Origin: Adiantum capillus-veneris
Taxonomy: Eukaryota; Streptophyta; Polypodiopsida; Polypodiales; Pteridaceae
Reading direction: 5' to 3'
Length of the DNA: 64,000 nucleotides
Assembly: GCA_014529385.2 (NCBI GenBank)
Contig: CM043947.1
Location: 131,461,891-131,525,890 of the forward strand
Part shown: one piece after another, positions 41,342-54,200 of the stretch
Layout: every line of letters starts with the position of its first letter
How positions within the stretch are numbered: position 1 is the stretch's first letter
Program-made: the position numbers and the translations under genes
The notes under the pieces: generated by a model
What the model saw: only the letters and a program-made list of their open reading frames with translations
Told to the model about the DNA's origin: nothing
Database searches by the model: none

Positions 41342-42975
41342 TGTAATGGAATTTGCCTATTCAATTTGAGAGTAGCGGAATTTAATGAGAGTACTTTCAA
41401 GAAATGATTTTGTGAGCATAGCGGGTAGACATAATTGAAGATAGCAACATAATTATAGCAATTAGTTAACTTAGCATGGACAATACTTTTGCAAGAGAGA
41501 GAATTTAGAGAACATGACAACAGTTGAGGACCGGATTTATGTGGAGCCGGTCCCCCATCCAATAGGCATTTGTATTATGATTTCTCCCATAAAGAGAGAC
41601 TTGTTACAATACATTCTTTGTGTTCCTTGTGACCTAGGTGAAGCAATGAAGATGGAAAGCTTCATGCATCACCATCATAGAATAACCTAAACTTGAAGAA
41701 AGCTTTAACTATACCAAGCCTCAATCCCAAGACCTCAAACACCTTCGAAGGTGGAGAGAGCTAGCAGGGAATGAGGGTAGGGAAGAGGAAGAAGAAACAT
41801 TTCATACGAGAAAGAGCTAGTTCCTCACTTATCATAACTCTTGTGCTAGCATACATAATAGCATAGTAATGAAGAAGAAATAGATGGCAAGCTCAAGCAT
41901 TGAAGCATGGCTCTTGGATGGATTTGCACTCCATAGCCAAGAGTGTTGGTGTAGGCTCTCAACCTCTACTTGCTTGGAGAAGGAGAGGGAGCTCTTGCAC
42001 TTTGCATAGTACACAATGAGAGTGTTTGTGAGTGTGTGTGGGTGAGTATACCCCCTAAGCACCCCCCTAGCTTGCTTGGGTCGACCCCCCCTTATAGTTC
42101 ATGCTTGAAGCTCATTGGACCCCTCCAGGCCTAGCCAATCACAACCAGGAGTCATTACAAGCAACATGGGTAGTCTTGGGACAAGTGTCCCCCTTTCCCC
42201 TTTGAGAGAGAGGACTTGATAAATGCAAAATCAATTAATTAATTCAAGTAATTTATCATTGGACCCCTTTGAAGCCTAGCCAATAGGCTTCAAGCAACAC
42301 ATGAAGGTAACATGGGTAGGGACCTGACATGTGTCCTTGCTGCCTCTTCAAGCTGGGGCTTCCCTTGTGAGTGTGAGTGTGAGTTCTCTCTCTAATCCCT
42401 AGGAAAAGGGCTCGCCCCCCCTCTTGTAGGGATGCTTTTGACTTTAGGAGCTCAAGCACCTTAGTCATCAAGCATGACAAAGCACTTGGACTAGGGGGTA
42501 TTCCCACAAGCATCTCAGGCAAGCATGTCAAGGCACCTCAAGCACCTTAATCAAGCGGCAAGTCAAGCACCTCAAGCATGGAGTAAGTCAAGCACCTCAA
42601 GCACCTTAATCAAGCACCTCAAGCAGGACAAACACCTCAAGCACGACAAGCACCTCAAGCAGGACAAACGCCTCGAGCTTGGGCCAGGTTCCCACCTCAA
42701 TCTCAGCCCTAGCTTACCTAAGGTCAAAGGACTTTTACACACATTATTGGAGGTCTTTAATGAAGCTAACCCTAAGGTATTATGCTCCATTGGTTAGCCT
42801 TGCTCTTGATAGACCATCTCCCATTTGGGCCCCTTTACTATTGGCCGCGTGTTGAGATAGATCTATAAGCACATATCTATATCTAAACACTTGTTCCCGT
42901 TTATTCTCCCACATTAAGTGATCAATTTAATATGAGAAAATCATTTGGGTTGGTTAGATATTAGATTTAATGACA
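41342..42975 (-). repeat. D 5' LTR
   Basis: 1634 bp, 36 bp longer than its partner because of extra AAGCACCTC units near 42630-42670. Confidence 0.95.
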
Positions 42976-42980
42976 ACGCC

Positions 42981-43191
42981 CCTCGGTTGGGATTTGCAGA
43001 TTGGCTAGGGTTAAGCTCCGGGGGCACGTTAGCGATTTGTGACATTGAGCATCTTTTTTTCGATCAATCTCTTGGTGGAAAATGGGATCCACGCCTCTAT
43101 GTTATTTTTCTCTTGCTAAAATAAAGAGAAAGAACTTTTAAGATTGTAAGAACAATCTCAAGAGACCTTGAAGATCCTTCTAATGAGTTTT

Positions 43192-43194
<3 letters not shown>
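42981..43194 (-). repeat. C-family-like LTR fragment, right of element D
   Basis: CCTCGGTTGGGATTTGCAGA and the GATTTGTGACA end (near 43047) resemble the end region of the C LTRs (7310-7384). Element D therefore landed in an older C-like LTR. Confidence 0.4.
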
Positions 43195-44198
<1,004 letters not shown>

Positions 44199-44636
44199 CT
44201 AATGCACAAACTCATGGGCGATGGAGTCGAAACCAAGGACACGAAAGAACATGAAGTAGATGTGTTTGCAAAGCACATATGCAGCATGTTTTCTTTCCCC
44301 CCTTTGAAAATCTTTACAAGTGAAGAAAGGGAGTTGGCCAACGGTGACAATGTACGTAACCTCTTTCTCCAACGACCGAGTTGTAGTGACATGGAACACA
44401 TGTGATGTGTTGGGGACCACGATTACCCCTCGCTTTAATGTGGCATGCACGCTTCTTCCCTGTGCAATTTTGTCTTGAAAATCTCTTGTTGATTTTGATC
44501 TCCAGCCAACAAGATTACCATTCTTGAACTTGGGGCAAAATGCATCCACTGCAAATCCATCAGATTTGAAATTGCGGTTGCACTCTATACTTGCATCAGT
44601 GTACTCTTTAACACTAGTTCTGTAATAATCGGACAC
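44199..44636 (-). pseudogene. SWIM-type zinc-finger protein fragment
   Basis: An open frame of 145 codons. The N-terminal half (DGFAVDAFCPKFKNGNLVGW) is unassigned. The C-terminal half reads VTTTRSLEKEVTYIVTVG, then FTCKDFQRG, CKHIYFMFFRVLG. This matches the SWIM pattern (C-x-C..C-x-H) at the Cys-Asp-Phe and Cys-Lys-His-Ile positions, but the first Cys of the C-x-C pair is Phe. SWIM domains occur in MULE/FAR1-type transposase relatives and in SWIM-RING ubiquitin ligases; the CKHIxF..RVL tail favours the latter. It lacks the RING or transposase part and lies alone among repeats, so it is probably a relic. Confidence 0.55.
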
Positions 44637-44639
44637 TCA

Positions 44640-45838
44640 AATGTCCTGAGACACTAAAGTGTCTTGTTTTTCAAGTAACTTGTCATAATTATTTGGTGAA
44701 TCTAGAAAAAAATAATCATAGGTCACGTTCATATCTTAGGTCAACCATGAGGTGAAGAACATAGCCAAATTTTACTTTTACCAAAATTAAGATTATAATG
44801 ATAAGTTTTAAGATGAAAAAATCATAGAAATTTAGTACATTTTTAACAAAATTTTCATGCTGAATATAACATCTCATCAAAATAAGATTTTGCATAGATT
44901 TCAAGGCGTATGGATAGGAAAAAACTAATTATAGCAAGAAATTGAGCTTCATAACCTAGTTATGGGACTAGATTTTAGTTATAATCAAAAGACCAAAATC
45001 TTGAAAATGATGACAAAGAGGAAAATTTTGGTCTTTCAAGGCCTTTTTCACTAACATGATGAGGTTATGGGACAAAACCTAAGGTGTATAATGTATCTAT
45101 AGGTCAATCAACTAAGCATTTTTCAAGGGTTCAAACTCATAGGCATCTTGTTATTCAAACTCATAGTCAAGTTAGTGTCCTCTCCATCACACCTTAAAAT
45201 AAGTCACTCTTGCAAGTCACATATTATAATTATGTCCAAGAAATTTCCCATGAAATCATTGTTCCATATCATACATGCTTGAGTTATCACATTATTGTGG
45301 TGGCATCTCAAAGAAGTATATCCATCATACTATAACGGAAGCTCACAGACTTGCTTTACTTCTAGATCTTGACTAAGCACAACAATAATGTTGGTATGCG
45401 ATGGGAGGGATCTAATGATATCAACAACACTTGCCCGGTGATGGATGTTGGATTTTGTCTTGGGGCTCCTCTTTGATGAATATTGGTGAAATCTTGGAAC
45501 CGACATTGCTCTACAATAGAGAAGTAGACAAAACAACCTTGTAGAAATAAGAAATCTCATGATAATAGCATAAACATGCTCTCTCATATTATTTTCTCTA
45601 TGCTCAAGCTTTACATGCTCTCCTAACAAAGTGAGAGGACTTTGCACATTTAAGGTGTGTCTGAAAATGCACCTCTACTCTTTTGTCCAATGGAATAGTG
45701 CCACCCTAGATAGCTAAGGTCTTTCACCCTCGCGGGATGGCGACAATAGCCAACGTCTAGGAAACCTGGGCCAACAACCAGCTTCCTTTAACTATTTCAA
45801 GGCTTGCAAATTGAAATTTTAATGTACATATCGTACAA

Positions 45839-45840
<2 letters not shown>
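44640..45840. other. AT-rich gene-free stretch
   Basis: No motif-bearing frame. A 105-codon minus-strand frame at 45330-45647 shows nothing recognisable and is not called. Confidence 0.6.

Positions 45841-45919
<79 letters not shown>
45841..45919. repeat. (AG)n microsatellite, 79 bp
   Basis: Uninterrupted AG run. Confidence 0.98.
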
Positions 45920-45922
<3 letters not shown>

Positions 45923-46605
45923 ATGTGTATGTGTCTTTGTCTTCTTTGTGAGGGTGAAACATTGGGAGAGACCAGCTAAATCTTGAACGAGCATGGCATG
46001 TATGAGCTCTCTTACATTTTCCCTAGATTTTTCTACGGACAAAGTAGATAAGCCATGCCAACAGTCATGTTACCTTTCTGCTTACAAGGTACATGGCTAT
46101 GGTTCCTGATCTACATTCTTATGCAGATTGTTTTTGCCTATATCAAAGGAACAAGATTTTGAAGCGCCCAACTTGTATGGTTTACTCTTGTATCTAGTCT
46201 TCCACCTCCTTTTCAATATTATGACTAGCATGAACCATTGCTTTCTCTGTGTCAAAATTGTCAGCATGAACAGGTGCATCGTTGGAGGGATGACCGAGGC
46301 CGCTTTGAGGAAGGCTGAGATTCCTCAAATGATCCACATCGATCTCCTTGGACACAGTGGAATCATGGCAGTTGGGGTTTTCTCTAATCTCCTAGATTTG
46401 TTGGAGTTGAGCCATAGCGACAAACATAAAAGAATGAGCAGAATGAGGACTCTAACGATGCCAATCACTACCCAAAGTTGGTGCCCCAAAAAGGAGGTCT
46501 TTTCTGACAGCTATGTGTCTAGGGAGCTGCTTCCCATGCTATTTATTGGGCGAAGAGGAGATTGCTTGTGAGGAGAGTGGAAGCAGAATGCATTGGGTAG
46601 TTGGA
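45920..46605. other. Stretch with one weak unidentified frame
   Basis: A plus-strand frame of 147 codons (46128-46571) includes MTEAALRKAEIPQMIHIDLL and GHSGIMAVGVFSNLLDLLEL. No family is recognised and codon use is unremarkable; it may be chance. Confidence 0.25.
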
Positions 46606-47217
46606 GATGGTGAGATGGAGTTGAGGCTTGAGCTACGAATGACAGGAAGCCAGCACTATGAAAGAGAGCTTCCATGGAGTCAGGGTCACCAACGTCATCA
46701 TCATGTCCATCACCAGACAAAGGAGCTTAGACACCAAAGGAGTTTATACTAGCTCACGCCTTCCGGAGTAGAGGGTCAAAGAGAGAGACTTAGACAATGT
46801 TGCAATAGAGTAACAAAAGTAATAATCAATAACTGATTGCAGACTCTTGAGAGTCGATCACGTGATATAATTACAACTCCCAAGTTATCCTCTGCTATGC
46901 AATGTGGGCTAAGGCCATGGGTGATGATGATGGCCTCTCCCCCGGTCCCCCGCCCTGCTAATTTGTCTTAGCCCTTGTGAAACCTGTTGAAACTAGTCCG
47001 CGCCGGCGCGGACTAGTTCCAGCATGCATCCTCCCCAACTTCTCAAGAGAGAGAGAGAGAGAGAGATGGTGAGATGGAGTTGAGGCTTGAGCTACGAATG
47101 AGAGGGATGTTGCACTATGAAAGAGAGCTTCCATGGAGTCACGGTCGCAAGCATCATCATCACGCCCATCACCGAAAAAGTAGCTTGGACACAAAAGAGC
47201 ATATACTAGCTCACGCC
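46606..47217. repeat. Dispersed direct duplication of about 155 bp
   Basis: 46606-46760 and 47065-47217 share GATGGTGAGATGGAGTTGAG, ACTATGAAAGAGAGCTTCCA and ACTAGCTCACGCC at roughly 80-85% identity. Frames on the minus strand across both (DSMEALFHSA..LSFVAQAS) reflect this duplication. Probably one repeat family with the palindromes at 46991 and 47375. Confidence 0.8.
46991..47018. repeat. Perfect 28-bp palindrome
   Basis: AACTAGTCCGCGCC followed directly by its reverse complement GGCGCGGACTAGTT. Embedded in GAAAC...CCAGCATGCATCCTCC, a context repeated at 47375. Confidence 0.97.
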
Positions 47218-47374
47218 TAACAGAGCGAGTTGGACGAAGCCGCAACAGAGCAACAATGGTAGTGATATAATTAGCACTCCCAAAATTATCCTCTTCTATG
47301 TAGCATGCAGGGTTGCGGCCATGTATTGTGATGATGCTTCCACGCTTTGTCTCTTCCCTTGTAAAACATGTCGA

Positions 47375-47394
47375 AACCAGTCCGCGGACTGGTT
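47375..47394. repeat. Perfect 20-bp palindrome
   Basis: AACCAGTCCG/CGGACTGGTT in the same GAAAC...CCAGCATGTATCCTCC context as the 28-bp palindrome. Confidence 0.97.
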
Positions 47395-47409
47395 CCAGCA
47401 TGTATCCTC

Positions 47410-47893
47410 CCCCGAATTCTATGCAAGGGTTGCGCCTAGGTCAAAGGTTGCAAGCCGTATATTCTCTCTGTCTCTGCTCTCATGACCCCGTGTTCCTTGC
47501 AGTGGGCAGGTGTCACCTTTACATTTCATTACTGATGATGCATCTGAGAGCGGGCAGATCCCAAACAACAAGAACAGCTGTAGACCACCCCTCACCTTCG
47601 TATTGCCTGCTGTGTCATTTGTTGGCCGGTGTTGCCATTGCGTTGCAGTAGTTAGAACACGTCAAGGTGCACTCCGGCAGTCGCTTCACTGTCGACCTAG
47701 CTACCGAGAGCAGCATAGCTGCTGAGCTTGCACACGAGAGAAACAGAGAGGCCATATTGAGTACAGGGATAATTATATGGCCGATCAGCGAGAGAGAGGG
47801 AAGCCGGGTTGTGCCCAGCTCGTGGTGCATGTGCTGATCTGCATGTGTTGATTCCACAGATATCAATAATGAGGTTATCCAAGCTCTCTCAGC
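47410..47893. other. Gene-free stretch
   Basis: No supportable frame or repeat. Confidence 0.55.
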
Positions 47894-47918
47894 ATGTGTG
47901 TGTGTGTGTGTGTGTGTG
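47894..47918. repeat. (TG)n microsatellite
   Basis: 25 bp of TG repeats. Confidence 0.95.
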
Positions 47919-48198
47919 AGCTCGCACAAGGGCGTGGTGGCAGGAAGAAAAAAACCCTCGCATCTGAGTTGCTGCTATTGTTAGCGTGAGGTTGGCCAAT
48001 GACCATGATTATAAGCTCCTACAAATTTTAAAATTAACCTCTGAATACTTAATTTAAAGTTCCAAACCTTCAAATTATAGTCACTTTAATACAAAGGCTA
48101 TAGTTGAGGAGAAAGAAAGAGAGGGGAGGGAGAGGGAGAGCGAGAAGAAGTGAATTTTAATGTTGTGTGAACGCTTTTAAGAGACCTCAAAGATGTAA

Positions 48199-49674
<1,476 letters not shown>

Positions 49675-49721
<47 letters not shown>

Positions 49722-49761
49722 AGCTCCCCCCTTTTGCGCTCGTGCTACTCCCTATCCCCCC

Positions 49762-49799
<38 letters not shown>
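49675..49799. repeat. (CT)n microsatellite and 37-base poly-C run
   Basis: CT run 49675-49719; uninterrupted C from 49763 to 49799. The Pro-, Leu- and Ser-rich frames over it are artefacts. Confidence 0.97.
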
Positions 49800-50897
49800 T
49801 TATTCGCGTTGCTGCCAGGCCCCCCCTTCGTGCCACCTGCTTGGCTTCCACGCCACGGTTTAGGTCCTTTGGACTATCCATTGAAATGGTCTCCCTCCAC
49901 CTACCCATTGACCCCCTTTCATGTGGCCTCCTCAGTGGCTATAGCCCGCCTCTGTGGATGGGTTTCCTAACCTCACTCTTATCTTATTGCAGACATAGAG
50001 AGAACCATGAACATAATTTTCAATCCATGGAATGAAGCTGACTCAACTAGTGCATGGAGGTTACAAGAGGGTGTCAATCTCTTGGAAAACAACAGACAAC
50101 TCGCATCTAACACAAGCTACACTCAAATGACCTAAGTTATCAAAAGCTAGTCGCTAATCGGCAAGCAAACCATGATCATTACAACATCAAGCAACATCTG
50201 AATGCTATGAAACTTTTGAAACAAGTATATAAAACCTAAGGACACGTGCTTATGGTCTCAAATCTCACTTTCAATGAAGTGAAAAAAATGCGATTATTAA
50301 CAGCAGTGAGATTTTGACCTAATCGTTTTTGACCCCGAATGCATCTAAATGCTTAGCAATGATGCCCCAATATCCCGCCTATGCTTATTTTGTGATTTCC
50401 TAGCTTAAATTCCTACTTATGATGAAATTAGGCCGCGTTGACGACGTCAAAAGCTATGATTTATCATGATATGTTCGTCAATGCGTGTAGCTCTTACCTG
50501 TGGTTGTAACACAACAGATGGCACTGCAATGTGACAATCGACAAAAGAAATAGAAGCATGAGAAGGAGATAAGTGAGTGCCGTAAGCTCACGCTGTGTAT
50601 TTCTTTTTTGCAAAAACTTAATAATAACTTTACGAAATTGGTTTTTATACCTTAGCCAAGGTTTCCTTGGTAAAAAACTAATCATCTGGGAGCTCTAACT
50701 AAGGATAAATTGATACGATCTGGAAGCTTATAGCTCTGGCTCATGGATTACAATATTCACTCATTCAATAGGAGTTACAACATTCTTGATTTATCAAAAG
50801 AATAAGTGTTTTTACAATAAAGCTCCCGAAAAATGTGACATGGGTTAGCTTGCTACTAACATTCCCCTGCTCCTCGACTATGTCATCCCTTGACATT
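49800..50897. other. Gene-free stretch
   Basis: No supportable frame. One copy of the GCGATTATTAACAGCAG motif at 50290-50306. Confidence 0.55.
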
Positions 50898-53800
50898 GTT
50901 TCATGGACTGAAATAGTCTTTGGGTTGACGGTTGGTGAGGCGGTCTTTAAGTGCTTGAAGCACTTTTTGATATCTGATGGGTCCTTCTTTCTCAGGGACT
51001 TGCAGAAACTGAATGGTAACTTTATTTTTGAGTTTTATGGATGAATATCCGACGAACCTTGCTGTCAGAGTGCTTATCAATGGTCCAAAAATCTTTGTAC
51101 GCCATGTGAAGAACCCGTTGTAAAAAGTTTCTTCGAATGCTAACATATTACTTGATGGCAAGAACATGTATATGACATAGAAGCCGTAAAGGACTTCTTC
51201 TGAAGGTTGCCTACTCAAATCATAGCATAAGCCTTGGTTACCTTCTAAAAAGGACATCCATGGGGCTCCTGCTTGTTCAGGCTCATGAAAAACTTGGATA
51301 CATGTGAGCAGCATTCTACAGATTTTATAAAGAATCGCACACGAAAGGTTAGGGAGGCTCTTGAAGAAGTTCATGGCACCCGTTAGGGTTTTCACCATGT
51401 ATTCCTCAAGGGCTGGTCCTTGCTCTAGAGCTAGCAGTTTCGGGTAGTTAAGCAAAGTCAGCCTTTTCTTCTTTAGTGCTTCATGTGCTTGCCATGTCTT
51501 ACCCTTGGTACATGACAGAATGTTGGGTCTTTCTGGATTGATGACGGTGCCCTTGTAAACAAGATGAGATACCTTGAGTCTTTGTTGATCCAAATTTTCC
51601 TCCATGTGGGGTGAAGAGCATGTGACCCCTCTTCTTGCATATCCTTGTAAAGTCTTTCTTTTACTTGCAATAACTCCACCTTTATCAAAGGATAAGGCAA
51701 CGACTGTTGATGCCACTGAGAATTGATTTGATTGGGAGTGAGTTGAGTTACATTGACAGAGTGAAGAACCCTCAACTCCCATTCCATAGCCGCTTTCCAT
51801 TTAGCATCCACTTCTTGAACAATCTGCTCTTTAAGTGCATCTTCTTCAACTTTAGAGAGCTAGACCATTGGCACTTGTTTCTTGTCTGTGATTGGTACCT
51901 AGAATTCAAAACTTCTTGTCTGCCCTTCAATTGATTGTGTTTCCATTTTTGCAAAGGAGATTGATGGTATCTCTAGATTTGGTTGTTCAGATGTACATGC
52001 CTCCTCCTGAGTTTCCGCATTCCCTTGTCTCAACAACTGATTGGCTTTCTTTAATTCCTCTATCTCTTTAAGCAACGGCTCTTCTCTTTGTATACGCATT
52101 AGGGCGAGGTCCCTTCTTTGTGCTTGTTACAACTTCAACTCAAGTTCCAAGTCTTCGTTCCTCTTTTCTAAAGTCTTGTAAACTTCATCAGTTCCCTTGA
52201 GTGAAGCTACTGCTGGGTTTTCCCTGATTTTCTTTAGAAATGCCGCTTGGTCATTGATTCTTTGTTCTGAGTATTGCAAAGAGGCATTTTCTACATTCAA
52301 CTGTACCTGGAGCTTTTGTACTGACTAAGTAGTGCTTATAAGTTCATTTGTTAATTCAGTCAACTGTTGGTCCTTGCTTTTACAGGCATTTGATAACTTT
52401 GTGAGGAGCTCCCCTAATTCTTCAATTTCCTTTTGTTGCTTTTCGTTGACGCTTTGGTGTTGTTCTGCTTTGTTCTTGAGCTCTTTGATTTGGCCTTGAA
52501 TATTTCAATGATATGAATCCTGTCTTCAAGCTCGCCTTTGGAGAGCATCAATCACTTGTTCAAGTTCTCGAGCTTTAACACTACAGCTAAGAGCTGTTGT
52601 TCGCATTTTCTCCGTCATCAGCTGCATCTGCTTTGCATATTCATTAACTTGGATGATAACTTCATCCGTTGTTTCCCAGTCTTCGAATTCTTCTTGAGGC
52701 TCTTTAGAAGGTCCATCCTCATCTTTGGTTGTTTCCTTAGGCTGTTCTGGATTGGCTTCCTCCTCTTTTTTCTTATCTCCTTTTGTATTCCCGCCTTCAT
52801 CTGATTGTTTAGTTGGTGAGGAGCTTGGACTAGGAAAAGGTTGATCTTCTTGTTTGGTATTGGGTGAGGGTGGTCTTGGAGACATCTCTCCCTATTCTTG
52901 TGTGTTTCAGTTGGTTCCCAACTTCTGCTTGCTGTGGTTGTTGAGCAATCGACTCTTCTCTGGCTTTCTTTGAGCTTCTAAAGCCTCTTGTATCTTCAGG
53001 GCTTCGCTTCCGCATACATCCTTTCTAGCAGGTCCTTCGGCTCTTCTTAGATCTTCTTCTCGGGGTTTTTGGTTCTAGGATCCTTGAGTTCCCTTGGACT
53101 CTATAAATCTGGATTGTGTCCTGCAGCTTGTTGACTTCGTTCGTAAGCTTCTTTTTCTCTTTTGAACCTTGCCTTTTTTTTTTGTTGAGGTTCTTAATGA
53201 TTGGCGACCACTGCCTTTCTTTTCATCTCTTCTCTCCGTGCCCTTTTTTCCTCATTGTCCGAACTTTCTTCACTGCAATGGACTTCAGGTGAGATTTTTG
53301 CTGACTCTTCATCTAATTTATAAATCCCTTTCTTCTTTGATCCAGTGGCTCGTGGAGAGGGTTGAGCTATGATTATCTATGTGTTCTGATCTGGGGCTGG
53401 CGGCAAGTTATCAGCCGTCCAAATAGCATGGTCTGCAATTCGGGTCAAAACTTCTATAGCTCCCAAGTATGTTACTCTTCCTTCCTTCTTAGTGCTCTTG
53501 AGTGTTGTAAGCACATACTGAGTATGATCTATTGATTGTCATGTTGTTGACTTCAATACCTACATGAAGGTGGTTGCGCCAGTATGATTTGGGATAGTGT
53601 ATCTTGGTGGTTTCTTGGCAAGGAAGTGGAAGTGCTGGTGATATAGACGGACTGGATCCTCTACTTTCTTTAGTACAAGGTTGGAGAAGGTGGTGGCATG
53701 TACTCTTTGTGAATGTACCAGCTGTCTTCCTATCTCTAGCTCTCATTGTCATACCTTCAGTGGGCAGCTTTAGTGCTTCAGCCACTATAGATGTCTTTGT

Positions 53801-54200
53801 TAATGACTACTTCAACCTTCTGTCCTTGCTGGTCTATGATCTGAGCAGATCCATCCTCTTTGATTGTTGACAGTAGTTCATAAGCTCTTTGGAAGTCTGC
53901 TCCACATGGTTCTTGATCATAAAATTCCCGAAGTCCTAACCTCCTGTTGGCTTCTTTTGTTGTTGGCATAGGTGCTACATCATAGACTTCTTTGGGTAGC
54001 ATTTGTAACTCTACTTGATTTCCATCTTCCCTTTTGAATCTTTCAGTGAAGACTGTGGTGTTGTTCTCCTCAAGCTGTTCTTTTGACAAGTAGGTTACTT
54101 TGGTCGTTTTCACAGAACTCGGCTCCAACTGATATGGTGGCAATTCTTGCATCTTTTCTTTTTGGGTCATTCTCTTCTTTGCTTTCTCAGCATTTTGCAT
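50898..54200 (-). pseudogene. Unidentified coiled-coil polyprotein remnant
   Basis: Read from 54200 downward. First a Lys/Glu-rich start (MQNAEKAKKRMTQKEKMQEL) and PKEVYDVAPMPTTKEANRRL, LREFYDQEPCGADFQRAYEL, GQKVEVVINKDIY. After a shift come SYWRNHLHVGIEVNNMTI and KEGRVTYLGAIEVLTRIAD. Then a charged region and a Pro/Ser/Lys/Glu-rich domain (52885-52526) lead into a long heptad-like coiled coil to about 51900 (EPLLKEIEELKKANQLLR). The last 300 codons (51800-50901) read LEQGPALEEYMVKTLTGAMN, GLCYDLSRQPSEEVLYGFYV and AFEETFYNGFFTWRTKIFGP. Several stops and frameshifts. I cannot name it. Candidates are an extra retroelement ORF downstream of integrase, or a captured movement/coat-like protein. 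No enzyme motif is visible. Confidence 0.45.

Larger units (their letters stand above)
34281..42975 (-). mobile_element. Nearly intact Ty3/gypsy chromovirus-type element D
   Basis: 8695 bp on the minus strand: 3' LTR 34281-35878, polypurine tract 35879-35893, integrase-RNase H-RT-protease-gag frames 36239-40927, primer site 41329-41340, 5' LTR 41342-42975. A perfect target-site duplication ACGCC lies at 34276-34280 and 42976-42980. The LTRs differ by about 15 substitutions plus one 36-bp repeat-unit insertion, i.e. around 1%, so insertion is recent. The lesions are a gag frameshift, one stop between RT and RNase H, and a deletion between RNase H and integrase. Confidence 0.96.

Noticed and set aside
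45330-45647. 105-codon minus-strand frame
   Set aside because: No motif, no homology I can recall, and no neighbouring coding evidence; length is within chance for AT-rich sequence.
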